A stretch of 43,653 nucleotides of DNA from Bdellovibrionales bacterium GWB1_55_8 (lineage in GTDB: Bacteria > Bdellovibrionota > UBA1018). Position 1 is the first letter of the stretch; each line of letters starts with the position of its first letter. The notes under the pieces were generated by a model. That model saw only the letters and a program-made list of their open reading frames with translations. It searched no databases and had not been told where the DNA came from. The DNA lies in the NCBI GenBank assembly GCA_001769835.1, contig MEPR01000093.1, positions 1 to 43,653 on the forward strand. Direction: 5' to 3'. Shown here piece by piece: positions 1-6,816 of this stretch. The translations under genes and the position numbers were made by a program.

Positions 1-760
1 CGGCCCGCATTTTAGGGAATACGTCTTCGATGGATTGGCTGATGATTTCAGAGCCTTCTTTCGATGAGCCGTCAGCAGGGGCTCCCCAATAACCGTTCGT
101 TTTATGCGTCCAGCGATTCCACATGCGCGTGAAGTAAGAGGCAGGTCTCGCTCGCGCTGGTAACTTCGCATATCCTTCAGCGCTCAGGCTGGCGTTCAGA
201 TGAAGCGCAACCGACGTGTCCCGCCGACCGCCGTGCTCCAGGGGGTCCGGCCAGAAAGGAGCCCTGCGCACCGCTTTGGGCGGCAATAGGGCTGAAGACG
301 CCGAGATGAAGGTGACGGATCCTCGCGTGCGGAGGAATGGAAGCCAGAGCCGAAGGCGCATCAATGCTTTTCCCGCTTCCTCGATAGTGGTGAGCTGCCT
401 CGGGCCGGCGTGTCCGGAAAAGCACACGAAGTGGAGGAACCCGGTGCTTTTCAAGCAACGGCACTGGTCGATCAACCAGTCCCGCAGCACATGAGCACGC
501 ACACGGAGGCCTGTTTCTGTCGTGTTCGTTTCAACGCCCAGAGGAGAATCAGGCATGATCACGCCGATCCAACCGGGCATTTCCCGTTCAAGTCTTTGAG
601 CGGCGGCTTCGCAAAGGGCGCGAGCTTCGATGAGGTCAAGTCCCATCGGGAGGTGAGGGCCATGGTCTTCGAGGGGGCCGACCGGGAAAAAGAAGACAGT
701 TCGCGTGATGGGCAGGGCTGTGAGTTGCTCGGCGGAAATGGCTCTCAGTTCAAGTGGCAT
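1..760 (-). CDS. Creatininase-family amidohydrolase, partial (C-terminus beyond left edge)
   Basis: The frame is open from an ATG at 758-760 to the window edge, giving 253 residues. Near the N-terminus it has PVGPLEDHGPHLPMGLD; E31, H33 and D42 have the spacing of the first three metal ligands of creatininase (E34/H36/D45 in the Pseudomonas enzyme). A later FSGHAGP replaces the usual NGHGGN or NGHYEN, and HGGRRDTS resembles the family's HAGE-ETS segment. Family members are metal-dependent amidohydrolases acting on creatinine, formamide-type substrates or peptides (MftE); the substrate here cannot be told. The start overlaps the end of the upstream amidohydrolase gene by 11 bp, so the two are probably translated together. 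Alterations at the second metal site mean activity is not certain. Family assignment is fairly sure, function is not. Confidence 0.8.
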   Translation of the reverse strand, partial: MPLELRAISAEQLTALPITRTVFFFPVGPLEDHGPHLPMGLDLIEARALCEAAAQRLEREMPGWIGVIMPDSPLGVETNTTETGLRVRAHVLRDWLIDQCRCLKSTGFLHFVCFSGHAGPRQLTTIEEAGKALMRLRLWLPFLRTRGSVTFISASSALLPPKAVRRAPFWPDPLEHGGRRDTSVALHLNASLSAEGYAKLPARARPASYFTRMWNRWTHKTNGYWGAPADGSSKEGSEIISQSIEDVFPKMRA

Positions 761-1709
761 GGGCTTCTACCTTCAATCCGATGAGGCGCGCGGCGTTTTC
801 ACCCAGAACCAGCCGTGATTCCTCAGGCGACAGGGTGCCGGCTGCCACGCACTCGCGGATACGGGACAATCCGATCGAAAGGTTGCTGCCGACCAGAGGC
901 CAATCTGAACCAAAGAGAATCCTTTCCGCGCCGATTCTCCGGACAGCTTCGCCGATCACCTCAGCAGGTTGCCAGGAACTTTCCAGATAAATGTTCGGAT
1001 ATTTTTCCGCGAGGTCAAACGCGGTGTTGGGATCGTGAAAATTCATGTGAGCTAAAATGAAAGTGGTTTCCGGGAACGCCTTCAGCAAAGGCACCAGGCG
1101 CTCGGCCCGGCTCTGTTCCGGATCCTTGAAGAGAAGACGACTGTGGATGCAGCCCGTGTGGATGATGATGGGAACTCCGGCAGCAGTCGCAGTGCGCACG
1201 AGTTTGCGATACCGCGGGGAATCCGGTGCCTCGCCATCCGCAGCAGGATGAAGCTTGAGGGCCTTCGCTCCTCGCTTGAAATGAGCTTTGAGAAGCTGCA
1301 CAGGCTTTGACGCCTTTTGGGGCATGTTCACGACCGGGATCAGCCGTGGATTTCTGCTGCAAAGATCCATCACAAATTCATTGGGCATCAGCGGTGAATG
1401 AGCGATCACCCAGGCGTAATCAATTCTGCTCTCATTCATGGACTGAATCAGATCGGCGGAGGTCGATTCAACGAGGAGTCCCGGCAAAGGCACGATCCCG
1501 CTGACGGCGTCGAGTTTCTTGCGGACTGATTCCGGCACATGCCGGAGGAACCCTTGTGTCCGATGCATGGAAGCGGATACCGGTTTCCACCAGCGCCTTG
1601 CGATCTGGCGGGCTTTCTGAATCGGATCGGAGAGCGGCCCCGTGCTGAGCGCGCCGGACTCAAAGGGATTCGGAAAAACGTGAACGTGAGAATCGATGAT
1701 CAACGGCAT
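750..1709 (-). CDS. Amidohydrolase family protein (amidohydrolase 2 type)
   Basis: The protein has 319 residues and should fold as a metal-dependent TIM-barrel hydrolase of the amidohydrolase superfamily. The N-terminal HxH pair is H8/H10 (DSHVHVF). Later metal or active-site candidates are K152/H154 (ALKLHP), H184 (IIIHTG), H221 (LAHMNF) and D269 (FGSDWPL), in the order expected for the amidohydrolase 2 group (decarboxylases and lactone or amide hydrolases). No signal peptide, so cytoplasmic. It begins on the base next to the rdgB stop codon and its end overlaps the creatininase-like gene, so the three form one unit. Two different metallo-amidohydrolases side by side suggest consecutive steps on one small molecule, but that is inference; the substrate is unknown. 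Confidence 0.85.
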   Translation of the reverse strand: MPLIIDSHVHVFPNPFESGALSTGPLSDPIQKARQIARRWWKPVSASMHRTQGFLRHVPESVRKKLDAVSGIVPLPGLLVESTSADLIQSMNESRIDYAWVIAHSPLMPNEFVMDLCSRNPRLIPVVNMPQKASKPVQLLKAHFKRGAKALKLHPAADGEAPDSPRYRKLVRTATAAGVPIIIHTGCIHSRLLFKDPEQSRAERLVPLLKAFPETTFILAHMNFHDPNTAFDLAEKYPNIYLESSWQPAEVIGEAVRRIGAERILFGSDWPLVGSNLSIGLSRIRECVAAGTLSPEESRLVLGENAARLIGLKVEAHAT

Positions 1710-2345
1710 TTAGGGTTTCGCAAGAACGATCGAATGACGTTTGATCTGTTCCATGAGCTCTTGCACGGCTTTTGCCCGGTGGGAGATCGCGTTTTTCTCG
1801 GAGGGCGCCATTTCAGCCAGCGTCTTCTGTTGGCCCTTGGGCACAAAAATCGGATCATAGCCGAAGCCTGTCGCCCCGCGAGGCGCTCTGATCAGTTCAC
1901 CCTCGAGCGTGCCGGTGGCATGGATCGAGATGCCTTCCACCACGAGTGCGAGCGTGCAGACAAAACGCGCGGTCATGTCCGTCGTTTGTTTCGGGAGCTG
2001 CTCAAGAAGTGCCTCCATGTTCGCCTGGTCCTGGCTTATTCCCGGTCTGGCAGGCGCGAAACGGGCGCTTCGGATTCCCGGTTTTCCGTCGAGCGCAAGA
2101 ACCTCCAGCCCCGAATCATCACCGAGGGACGGATAGTGAGTGGCGACATTCGCGAGTCTTGCTTTCGCGAACGCATTCTGAAGATAGGTGTCATATTCTT
2201 CGGCAAAACTGAGTTTGTTAGGATTGCTCACCAGATCTGAAACCTGAATGAGCTGGATGTTCGGATAAACGGCAAACAACTCCTCGAACTCCTGATATTT
2301 GTGGCGGTTCAACGTGGCGAGCACGATGGATTGAGTGACCCTCAT
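1710..2345 (-). CDS. rdgB: RdgB/HAM1-type XTP/dITP diphosphatase
   Basis: The protein has 211 residues, close to the usual size of about 200. It hydrolyses non-canonical purine nucleoside triphosphates (XTP, ITP, dITP) to the monophosphate and pyrophosphate, keeping them out of DNA and RNA. The N-terminal substrate-binding motif is VLATLNRHK (residues 8-16), the catalytic acidic segment is LGDDSGLEV (around D76/D77), and the C-terminal GFGYDPIF and SHRAKA segments are characteristic. Cytoplasmic. The ATG is preceded by a GAGGGG-like ribosome site about 11 bases away. It is followed directly, with no spacer, by the amidohydrolase gene and preceded by the lipoprotein gene 30 bp away, so it is the middle of a minus-strand operon. 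No functional link to its neighbours is known to me. Confidence 0.95.
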   Translation of the reverse strand: MRVTQSIVLATLNRHKYQEFEELFAVYPNIQLIQVSDLVSNPNKLSFAEEYDTYLQNAFAKARLANVATHYPSLGDDSGLEVLALDGKPGIRSARFAPARPGISQDQANMEALLEQLPKQTTDMTARFVCTLALVVEGISIHATGTLEGELIRAPRGATGFGYDPIFVPKGQQKTLAEMAPSEKNAISHRAKAVQELMEQIKRHSIVLAKP

Positions 2346-2375
2346 GATGCTTTTGCCCCTCTTTGCCTGCTTTTT

Positions 2376-3110
2376 TTATTGATAGCTGACTTCGTAACCG
2401 ATGTCCGTGACGTTCGCGATGTCCTCGGCGGTCATCAGGCCGGCATCAATATACGGCTGGAACGTGGCTTTTACTACCTTGGGATCATAATTCGTGCAGG
2501 AAGCGCTTTCCATATAGCACTCATAAAGTGCATCCATTGTGTCAGCGCATTCGCCCTGAAATGACTCGGTGACCCGAAAGGCGAGACTGACACGGCCCGA
2601 GGCGGAGACGGTCTGAGAACCAACGGTGATTTCGTATTTCTCCACCCGGTTCAGCTTTCCTTGCGCTTCCACATTGAAGCGATCCATGCAGGTGTTCGAA
2701 AGCGGCTCTTCTGTGGGCTGAGCCAAAAGCCTCAGGTCCATGGTGGCAGGATCGAAGCTGATGGGGATGGAGTAGTTTCTGTTAAACGCAGAGACAATCG
2801 CGGCGTCGGCGGGGTTTGCCTCGTCGACTAAGAACATCACCGGGTCCGACATGATCTTCGCGGGAATATCCGGCGTGAGATTGGCCGGCTGCTTGACGCA
2901 TTGGCTCGCGGCATTCGTCGTGACGCAGAGATTTAAATCCTGAGGAAGGGTCTCGTAATAACCCATCGGGGTATCCGGGTTTTGGGGATACTCCACATAA
3001 TTGCCGAAGCGGCAGCCGGAAACCGCCCAGATCAGAATCAGCGTCACCACTCCTGGTCCTGCATAGGAGTGCGCATAATCTCGAAGGGAATGATGAGGGT
3101 ATACGGACAT
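2376..3110 (-). CDS. Predicted lipoprotein, function unknown
   Basis: I do not recognise the family. The start chosen is the ATG at 3108-3110, which has GGGAGG nine bases upstream; a longer reading would need a TTG with no ribosome site. The 244-residue product starts with a hydrophobic segment ending in AVSGC at about residue 33, a lipobox, so it should be exported and lipid-anchored. The mature part has several cysteines in LCVTT-, NTCMD-, GECADT- and YECYMESASC- settings, which could form disulfides in the periplasm or at the surface. The N-terminal region before the hydrophobic core is poor in positive charges, which is weak for a signal peptide. It lies between the EI24-like gene and rdgB on the same strand. 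Confidence 0.7.
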   Translation of the reverse strand: MSVYPHHSLRDYAHSYAGPGVVTLILIWAVSGCRFGNYVEYPQNPDTPMGYYETLPQDLNLCVTTNAASQCVKQPANLTPDIPAKIMSDPVMFLVDEANPADAAIVSAFNRNYSIPISFDPATMDLRLLAQPTEEPLSNTCMDRFNVEAQGKLNRVEKYEITVGSQTVSASGRVSLAFRVTESFQGECADTMDALYECYMESASCTNYDPKVVKATFQPYIDAGLMTAEDIANVTDIGYEVSYQ

Positions 3111-3183
3111 ATCAGAGAGCCTCCCTGCTCCAGCTCTCTGATCGGCAGGAGGGGGCGGGTTCTCGATAGGCAATATTTTCCGT

Positions 3184-3948
3184 CTAACGCAGCAAGGGGT
3201 GCGTGGCGTCAGCTCGCGCGCGACTGACCAGCAATGTCCCGCCTACGACGGCCAATGGAAGCGCCAGGCTGGAAATCAACGGAATCGCAAAAAGAATCGA
3301 AAGGGTCGCGCCAAATCCTGTGCAGGAATAGGAGTGTCGCCAGAGAAACCTCAACCCGTCGCGCACGCCTTCGTTTCGCCTGGTTTGCGGATAGCTGATG
3401 TACTGAAAAGTGAGCAGCAGGAAGGCGAGCAGGAGCGCGAAGAAATTCACGACCGGTACCCAGGATAAAAGGATCGCGGCAAGCGCGGCGACACCGGCAG
3501 CGACTGATTTCAAAACATCGATCGAGATCAGCCGGAGCTGGTTCCTCCATGAGGAAATCGGTGACGGAACCAGCGGAGTGGGCGAACGGCTCTCTGTCTT
3601 CTCCGCAAGAATGTCATTGAAGGGAGATGCGACAATCGCCGCAACAATCGAAAACGTGAGCGCACTGATGATGAACAAAATGATTTTTGTGAGTAGGAGT
3701 GCGATCCACGAAATCCAGCCCTGCGGATCCAAGCCGATGGAAGTGAGATATCCCAGGAGAGCGCCACGCGCCGCCTCCTGCATTCCAGTGATCAGCAGAA
3801 TATAAAGAACAAGGGTGATCAGAATGGGAATGATGCTCAGGAAGATCAAAACAGGATGCTTGAAAATCAGCTTCAGAGCCTCCAGTGGTAGGAGGAGTCC
3901 GTAATAGAAGGAACGTGTTCTTGGGAACAACCAGGTTGGCATGGTCAT
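3184..3948 (-). CDS. EI24/CysZ-like integral membrane protein
   Basis: The protein has 254 residues and is mostly hydrophobic: long apolar stretches lie near residues 35-60, 80-115, 145-190 and 215-245. The conserved EI24 (PF07264) feature is the ASPFNDILAEKTE segment after the second long hydrophobic block. CysZ in enterobacteria is a sulfate channel of this family; many other members have no known substrate. There is no cysteine-biosynthesis gene nearby, so I do not assign sulfate transport. Two ATGs (residues 1 and 3) are possible and neither has a clear ribosome site. It is the first gene of the minus-strand run down to the creatininase-like gene and is divergent from the START-like gene, with about 100 bp between them. 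Confidence 0.75.
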   Translation of the reverse strand: MTMPTWLFPRTRSFYYGLLLPLEALKLIFKHPVLIFLSIIPILITLVLYILLITGMQEAARGALLGYLTSIGLDPQGWISWIALLLTKIILFIISALTFSIVAAIVASPFNDILAEKTESRSPTPLVPSPISSWRNQLRLISIDVLKSVAAGVAALAAILLSWVPVVNFFALLLAFLLLTFQYISYPQTRRNEGVRDGLRFLWRHSYSCTGFGATLSILFAIPLISSLALPLAVVGGTLLVSRARADATHPLLR

Positions 3949-3990
3949 GTCTCATTAGTTTGACGCAGTGAGTTTTGAATTCAACAAAAT

Positions 3991-4019
3991 TTGACCGTTT
4001 AAAAAGAGCAGGTTAGAAC
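3991..4019 (+). promoter_or_regulatory. Candidate sigma-70 promoter for the START-like gene
   Basis: TTGACC at 3991-3996 and TAGAAC at 4014-4019 are separated by 17 bases, which would place transcription start near 4026 and a short leader with GGGGGGAAT before the ATG at 4052. Pattern match only; no conservation data. Confidence 0.35.
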
Positions 4020-4051
4020 TTTTCGGAGCTTTGAATTCCTGGGGGGGAATC

Positions 4052-4801
4052 ATGAAATTTTTCAAATTTTTCAAGACGATAAAGTCAGTCCTGGTCGCGG
4101 GCGTACTGCTGGGTGCAATCTGCGATGCCGGTGCGGCGGGCATCTGGAGCGGGTATGACGAATTGACCCCGGATCAGCAAAAGACCATTCAACGCGGAGC
4201 ACAGGTTGTTCTGACCCAGGATGTTCCTGGAGCCCCCTGGCCGAAAATCACCATTTACCAGAGGATCGATGCCACTTCCGAAGAGGCACTGGCTGTGTTT
4301 GCCGATTACGAACTCCAGAAAACTTATATTCCGGACATGACCGAGTCGAAGATCGCCGGAAAGGTCGACGCAGCCACTACGCGCGTGGACTACGTAATGG
4401 ACCTGGCGGGCGAGGTTGAGTACACGACCGATAGCCGGGTGAGCACTTACGATAACGGGCTCTCCTATCGCATGGACTGGACGATGGTAGAAGGTGATTC
4501 CATGAAAGAGATGTGGGGCTCAGCCCGATTTGAGCAGCTGGGCACCGGAAGTATGATTATCTATCACACCTTCATCCGTCCGACATCGGGGTTTGCCGGG
4601 TGGTTTCGCAAGAAAGCGATTGAGATGGCCAAAACGGGCGCCGGGAAGCTGGTGCAGCAGATTCAGATGGAGCGCAAAGACAAGCCCGACCTGCTTGCCA
4701 GGCAGCTTGAAACCCTCCGGGCTTCATTGGGTCAGGGCAGTCGCTCCAGACAGTGCGATGACTGGCACTGGAATGGTGGGCTGTTCTGTAGCTCGCTTTG
4801 A
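4052..4801 (+). CDS. Secreted START/SRPBCC-like domain protein
   Basis: The start is the ATG at 4052, directly after a G-rich ribosome site (GGGGGGAAT); a TTG further upstream is in frame but has no such site. The 249-residue product begins with MKFFKFFKTIK, then a hydrophobic core and an ADAGAAG-like cleavage region near residue 24, so it is probably exported. The mature part (TIYQRIDATSEEALAVFADY, later YIPDMTESKI) resembles the helix-grip START/SRPBCC fold, which binds lipids or other hydrophobic ligands. The ligand is unknown. The gene ends inside the 3' end of the convergent MBL-fold gene, with a 70 bp tail-to-tail overlap. Fold assignment is by overall pattern, moderately confident. Confidence 0.65.
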   Translation: MKFFKFFKTIKSVLVAGVLLGAICDAGAAGIWSGYDELTPDQQKTIQRGAQVVLTQDVPGAPWPKITIYQRIDATSEEALAVFADYELQKTYIPDMTESKIAGKVDAATTRVDYVMDLAGEVEYTTDSRVSTYDNGLSYRMDWTMVEGDSMKEMWGSARFEQLGTGSMIIYHTFIRPTSGFAGWFRKKAIEMAKTGAGKLVQQIQMERKDKPDLLARQLETLRASLGQGSRSRQCDDWHWNGGLFCSSL

Positions 4802-5430
4802 AGGGTAGAAGCGCAACCCTCCGAATAATGGTGCCCGGGGAGCACGACAGCGTCTTCGATCTCGCCCGCGAGAGATCGAAGTTTCTGGAGTGACTGGAAC
4901 ATCTCGTTCGTATTCCCGGTATCCAGATCCGTACGGCCACAGTCGCCGATGAAGAGCATGTCGCCCGTGAAAAGGTAGTTCGGACGCGCGTGTAGGAGGA
5001 AGCAGCATTCTCCTGCGCTATGCCCGGGAGTGTGGAGTGTTCTGAGTTCCTCTTTCCCGACGGGAATGAGCGTTCCGTCTTCCAGAGCATGGAAAGCGGA
5101 GCGGTTTCGCGTATATTTCTTCAAGCGCTTCTGCTCCGATAAATGCGCGTACACCGGCAGTTCAGGAAAACGTTCCAGAAGATACGGAAGGCCTGCGGTG
5201 TGATCAGAATGGGAGTGAGTCAGCAGAACCGCTGAAAGAATGAATCCATGGTGCTTGAGTGCTTGAAGCGGCGTTTCAATGTCTCTTTGAGGATCGATGA
5301 TCGCTGCTTGCCGTCGGCCAGGAACACCTGACCAGTCGAGCACGAGATAGACGAAGTTGCGCTGTGTGCCGAGTTCAAATTGAGCGACGGGTTGATCGGG
5401 ATAAATTCCAGGGGAATGGATCAGGCTCAT
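4732..5430 (-). CDS. MBL-fold metallohydrolase, ETHE1/glyoxalase II-like
   Basis: The protein has 232 residues and the full metallo-beta-lactamase fold signature: THSHSDHTAG (H72, H74, D76, H77), HTPGHSAG (H137), GDMLF (D157) and LPGHHYS (H200). The segment FIGDCGRTD after the bridging aspartate is typical of the ETHE1 persulfide-dioxygenase and rhodanese-linked branch, and less so of glyoxalase II. So either sulfur oxidation of glutathione persulfide or a thioester hydrolase is possible. There is no signal peptide, so it is cytoplasmic. No ribosome site is visible before the ATG; instead a TACACT hexamer ends 7 bases before it, so the transcript may be leaderless. A strong terminator upstream isolates it from the gene at 5516-5797. 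Confidence 0.85.
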   Translation of the reverse strand: MSLIHSPGIYPDQPVAQFELGTQRNFVYLVLDWSGVPGRRQAAIIDPQRDIETPLQALKHHGFILSAVLLTHSHSDHTAGLPYLLERFPELPVYAHLSEQKRLKKYTRNRSAFHALEDGTLIPVGKEELRTLHTPGHSAGECCFLLHARPNYLFTGDMLFIGDCGRTDLDTGNTNEMFQSLQKLRSLAGEIEDAVVLPGHHYSEGCASTLQSELQNSPPFQCQSSHCLERLP

Positions 5431-5437
5431 GAAGGTG

Positions 5438-5443
5438 AGTGTA
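5438..5443 (-). promoter_or_regulatory. Candidate -10 box for the MBL-fold gene (leaderless start)
   Basis: On the minus strand TACACT is followed by 7 bases and then the ATG. With no Shine-Dalgarno sequence in between, transcription would begin at or one base before the start codon. Inference from spacing only. Confidence 0.3.
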
Positions 5444-5451
5444 GCATCGAA

Positions 5452-5494
5452 AAAAAAAGGCCCGGGAAGAGAGTCCTATCCCGGGCCTTTTTTT
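5452..5494. terminator. Bidirectional Rho-independent terminator
   Basis: A perfect 15 bp inverted repeat, AAAAAAAGGCCCGGG at 5452-5466 against its complement at 5480-5494, encloses a 13-base loop. The GC-rich stem is flanked by a T-run on either strand. It follows the stop codon of the small membrane protein gene (minus strand) and lies just upstream of the MBL-fold gene. Confidence 0.9.
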
Positions 5495-5515
5495 CAGCGT
5501 GCTGACGCAAGCGGT

Positions 5516-5797
5516 TTAGAGATTCAGATCGGTTTTATTGCTATTGCGACCGATGAAATAGCCGAGAATGCCTGCGCCGATGACGACCGCCGCACCACCG
5601 ATCGCTTTTCCGTAATTATCCTGCAGCCACACACTGGAACGATCGTAGAGATCGGTGGCCATGTGCGAAACGTCGTCGAAGTTGCGATTCAGTTTTGACT
5701 TGGCCTCTTCGAAGGTGTCTCGGACGCTTTCATTGGCGTCGCGTAGGGTATCGGGCCTGCTCAGGGTTTCCGGCCTGTTGAAAGATGTATTTGCCAT
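5516..5797 (-). CDS. Small ElaB/YqjD-like membrane-anchored protein
   Basis: The product has 93 residues. The first 55 are polar and helical with many Asp, Glu, Asn and Arg residues (RDANESVRDTFEEAKSK). Residues about 66-84 form one glycine- and alanine-rich transmembrane segment (AAVVIGAGILGYFIG), followed by the short tail RNSNKTDLNL. This layout matches the DUF883/ElaB-YqjD group: a cytoplasmic helical region with a C-terminal membrane anchor with GxxxG-like spacing. The E. coli members bind ribosomes and are stationary-phase proteins; whether this one does is unknown. The ATG has AAGGAGAG nine bases upstream. A strong terminator follows, so the gene is probably transcribed alone or together with the secreted-protein gene upstream. 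Confidence 0.65.
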   Translation of the reverse strand: MANTSFNRPETLSRPDTLRDANESVRDTFEEAKSKLNRNFDDVSHMATDLYDRSSVWLQDNYGKAIGGAAVVIGAGILGYFIGRNSNKTDLNL

Positions 5798-5857
5798 AAC
5801 GGTAACTCTCCTTGTCGGAAGTCCCGATGCAATCGGTGTTCCGGGAGACGTTCATGG

Positions 5858-6610
5858 CTATTTCCGGCGATTCAGTTCACTTATGTACTTGAGAAGCGGA
5901 GCGGCCCGAGGGCCGCCGACCAGGATGAAGGGGGAATTTTGATGGTAATAGCTTTGCGATGCGCCAAGGATCGGAGTCGTCGTGCCCCGTGTTGACGTGA
6001 GCGAGTTGCACCCTGAATAGGTTCCAAACGTGGGCGGGGCATATGCGGCTTTTCCGTAATTGTGGCTGAGAGCCAGAGCGGAAATCGTATCGAACCAGCC
6101 CAGGTAACCGAAAATACCGTCGGCGCAATGCCCGTAAATGACGGACTGATTCAGACTGACGCCTGGAAGTCCGATCGAGACCACCCCGGCTTCCGTGTAG
6201 ACCTGTCCGATCATGAGCGTCTTTTCGTCATATTTCATGATGACCAGTTCGGTACTGACTCCGATCCCGGCAGTCATGGAAATTTCGCTGACGGAACCAA
6301 AAGCAAAACCATGAACGGGTTTTTTACGGTTTTCGGCATTTTTTCGGATTGTTTTCCAGATGCATCCGGGGCTCAAATCCAATTTTTCGGCAACCTTGCG
6401 GATGGTGGAACTTGAATGGAGATGTTCGAAAATTCCAGACGGACAATGAACGTCGCCGTCGTTTTGAAGTTCGACGATAGTGGGGTACATGGCGCGGCTC
6501 TGTAAACTTTCCGGAATACGTGGCTCTGGCGTGCTGGTGAGGGCATAGGCGCTGGTTGCGCCGAGCAGAAGAAAAAATGAAAGGTGGAAAAGCCAACCAA
6601 CATTCCGCAT
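5858..6610 (-). CDS. Secreted protein of unknown function
   Basis: I do not recognise this 250-residue protein. It opens with a clear signal peptide (MRNVGWLFHLSFFLLLGATSAYA, cleavage after ALT or AYA near residue 23-25). The mature part has four cysteines (DVHCPSG, PGCIWK, GHCADG, SGCNSL), which would allow two disulfide bonds. The C-terminal half is rich in glycine, serine, tyrosine and aromatic residues (GYLGWFD, APPTFGTYSG, QSYYHQNSPF), as in beta-structured envelope proteins. The ATG has a GAGG ribosome site 7 bases upstream. It is divergent from metG, with about 205 bp between the two starts, and lies upstream of the small membrane protein on the same strand. Confidence 0.65.
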   Translation of the reverse strand: MRNVGWLFHLSFFLLLGATSAYALTSTPEPRIPESLQSRAMYPTIVELQNDGDVHCPSGIFEHLHSSSTIRKVAEKLDLSPGCIWKTIRKNAENRKKPVHGFAFGSVSEISMTAGIGVSTELVIMKYDEKTLMIGQVYTEAGVVSIGLPGVSLNQSVIYGHCADGIFGYLGWFDTISALALSHNYGKAAYAPPTFGTYSGCNSLTSTRGTTTPILGASQSYYHQNSPFILVGGPRAAPLLKYISELNRRK

Positions 6611-6779
6611 TCATCAGCCTCATATGGCCCCAAGGGGCACCTAAACGCAGTGCAACAGGTATTCCATAGGAATTTTGGGGGATAGTCGTGATTTTGGTGG
6701 ATTTGACCAATTCCTGCTGTCTAAAAAATTGACACCCGAACAATGGGGGTAGCGGAGGGAACTCAACGCCAGGGCCAGC

Positions 6780-6809
6780 TTGTTTCATTCCCTTGCTTGG
6801 GTTTATAGT
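6780..6809 (+). promoter_or_regulatory. Candidate metG promoter
   Basis: TTGTTT at 6780-6785 and TATAGT at 6804-6809 are 18 bases apart. TATAGT ends 7 bases before the ATG at 6817, so transcription would start at or next to that codon. The message would then be leaderless from 6817, or carry a leader of about 55 bases if translation begins at 6871. Confidence 0.4.
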
Positions 6810-6816
6810 CGCTTCC

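Noticed and set aside
216-784. Plus-strand open frames at 216-494 and 410-784
   Set aside because: They run antisense to the creatininase-family frame, which carries clear family motifs; they have no recognisable product or ribosome site.
1539-2240. 233-codon plus-strand open frame
   Set aside because: Antisense to the amidohydrolase and rdgB genes, both strongly supported; high-GC antisense frames are often open.
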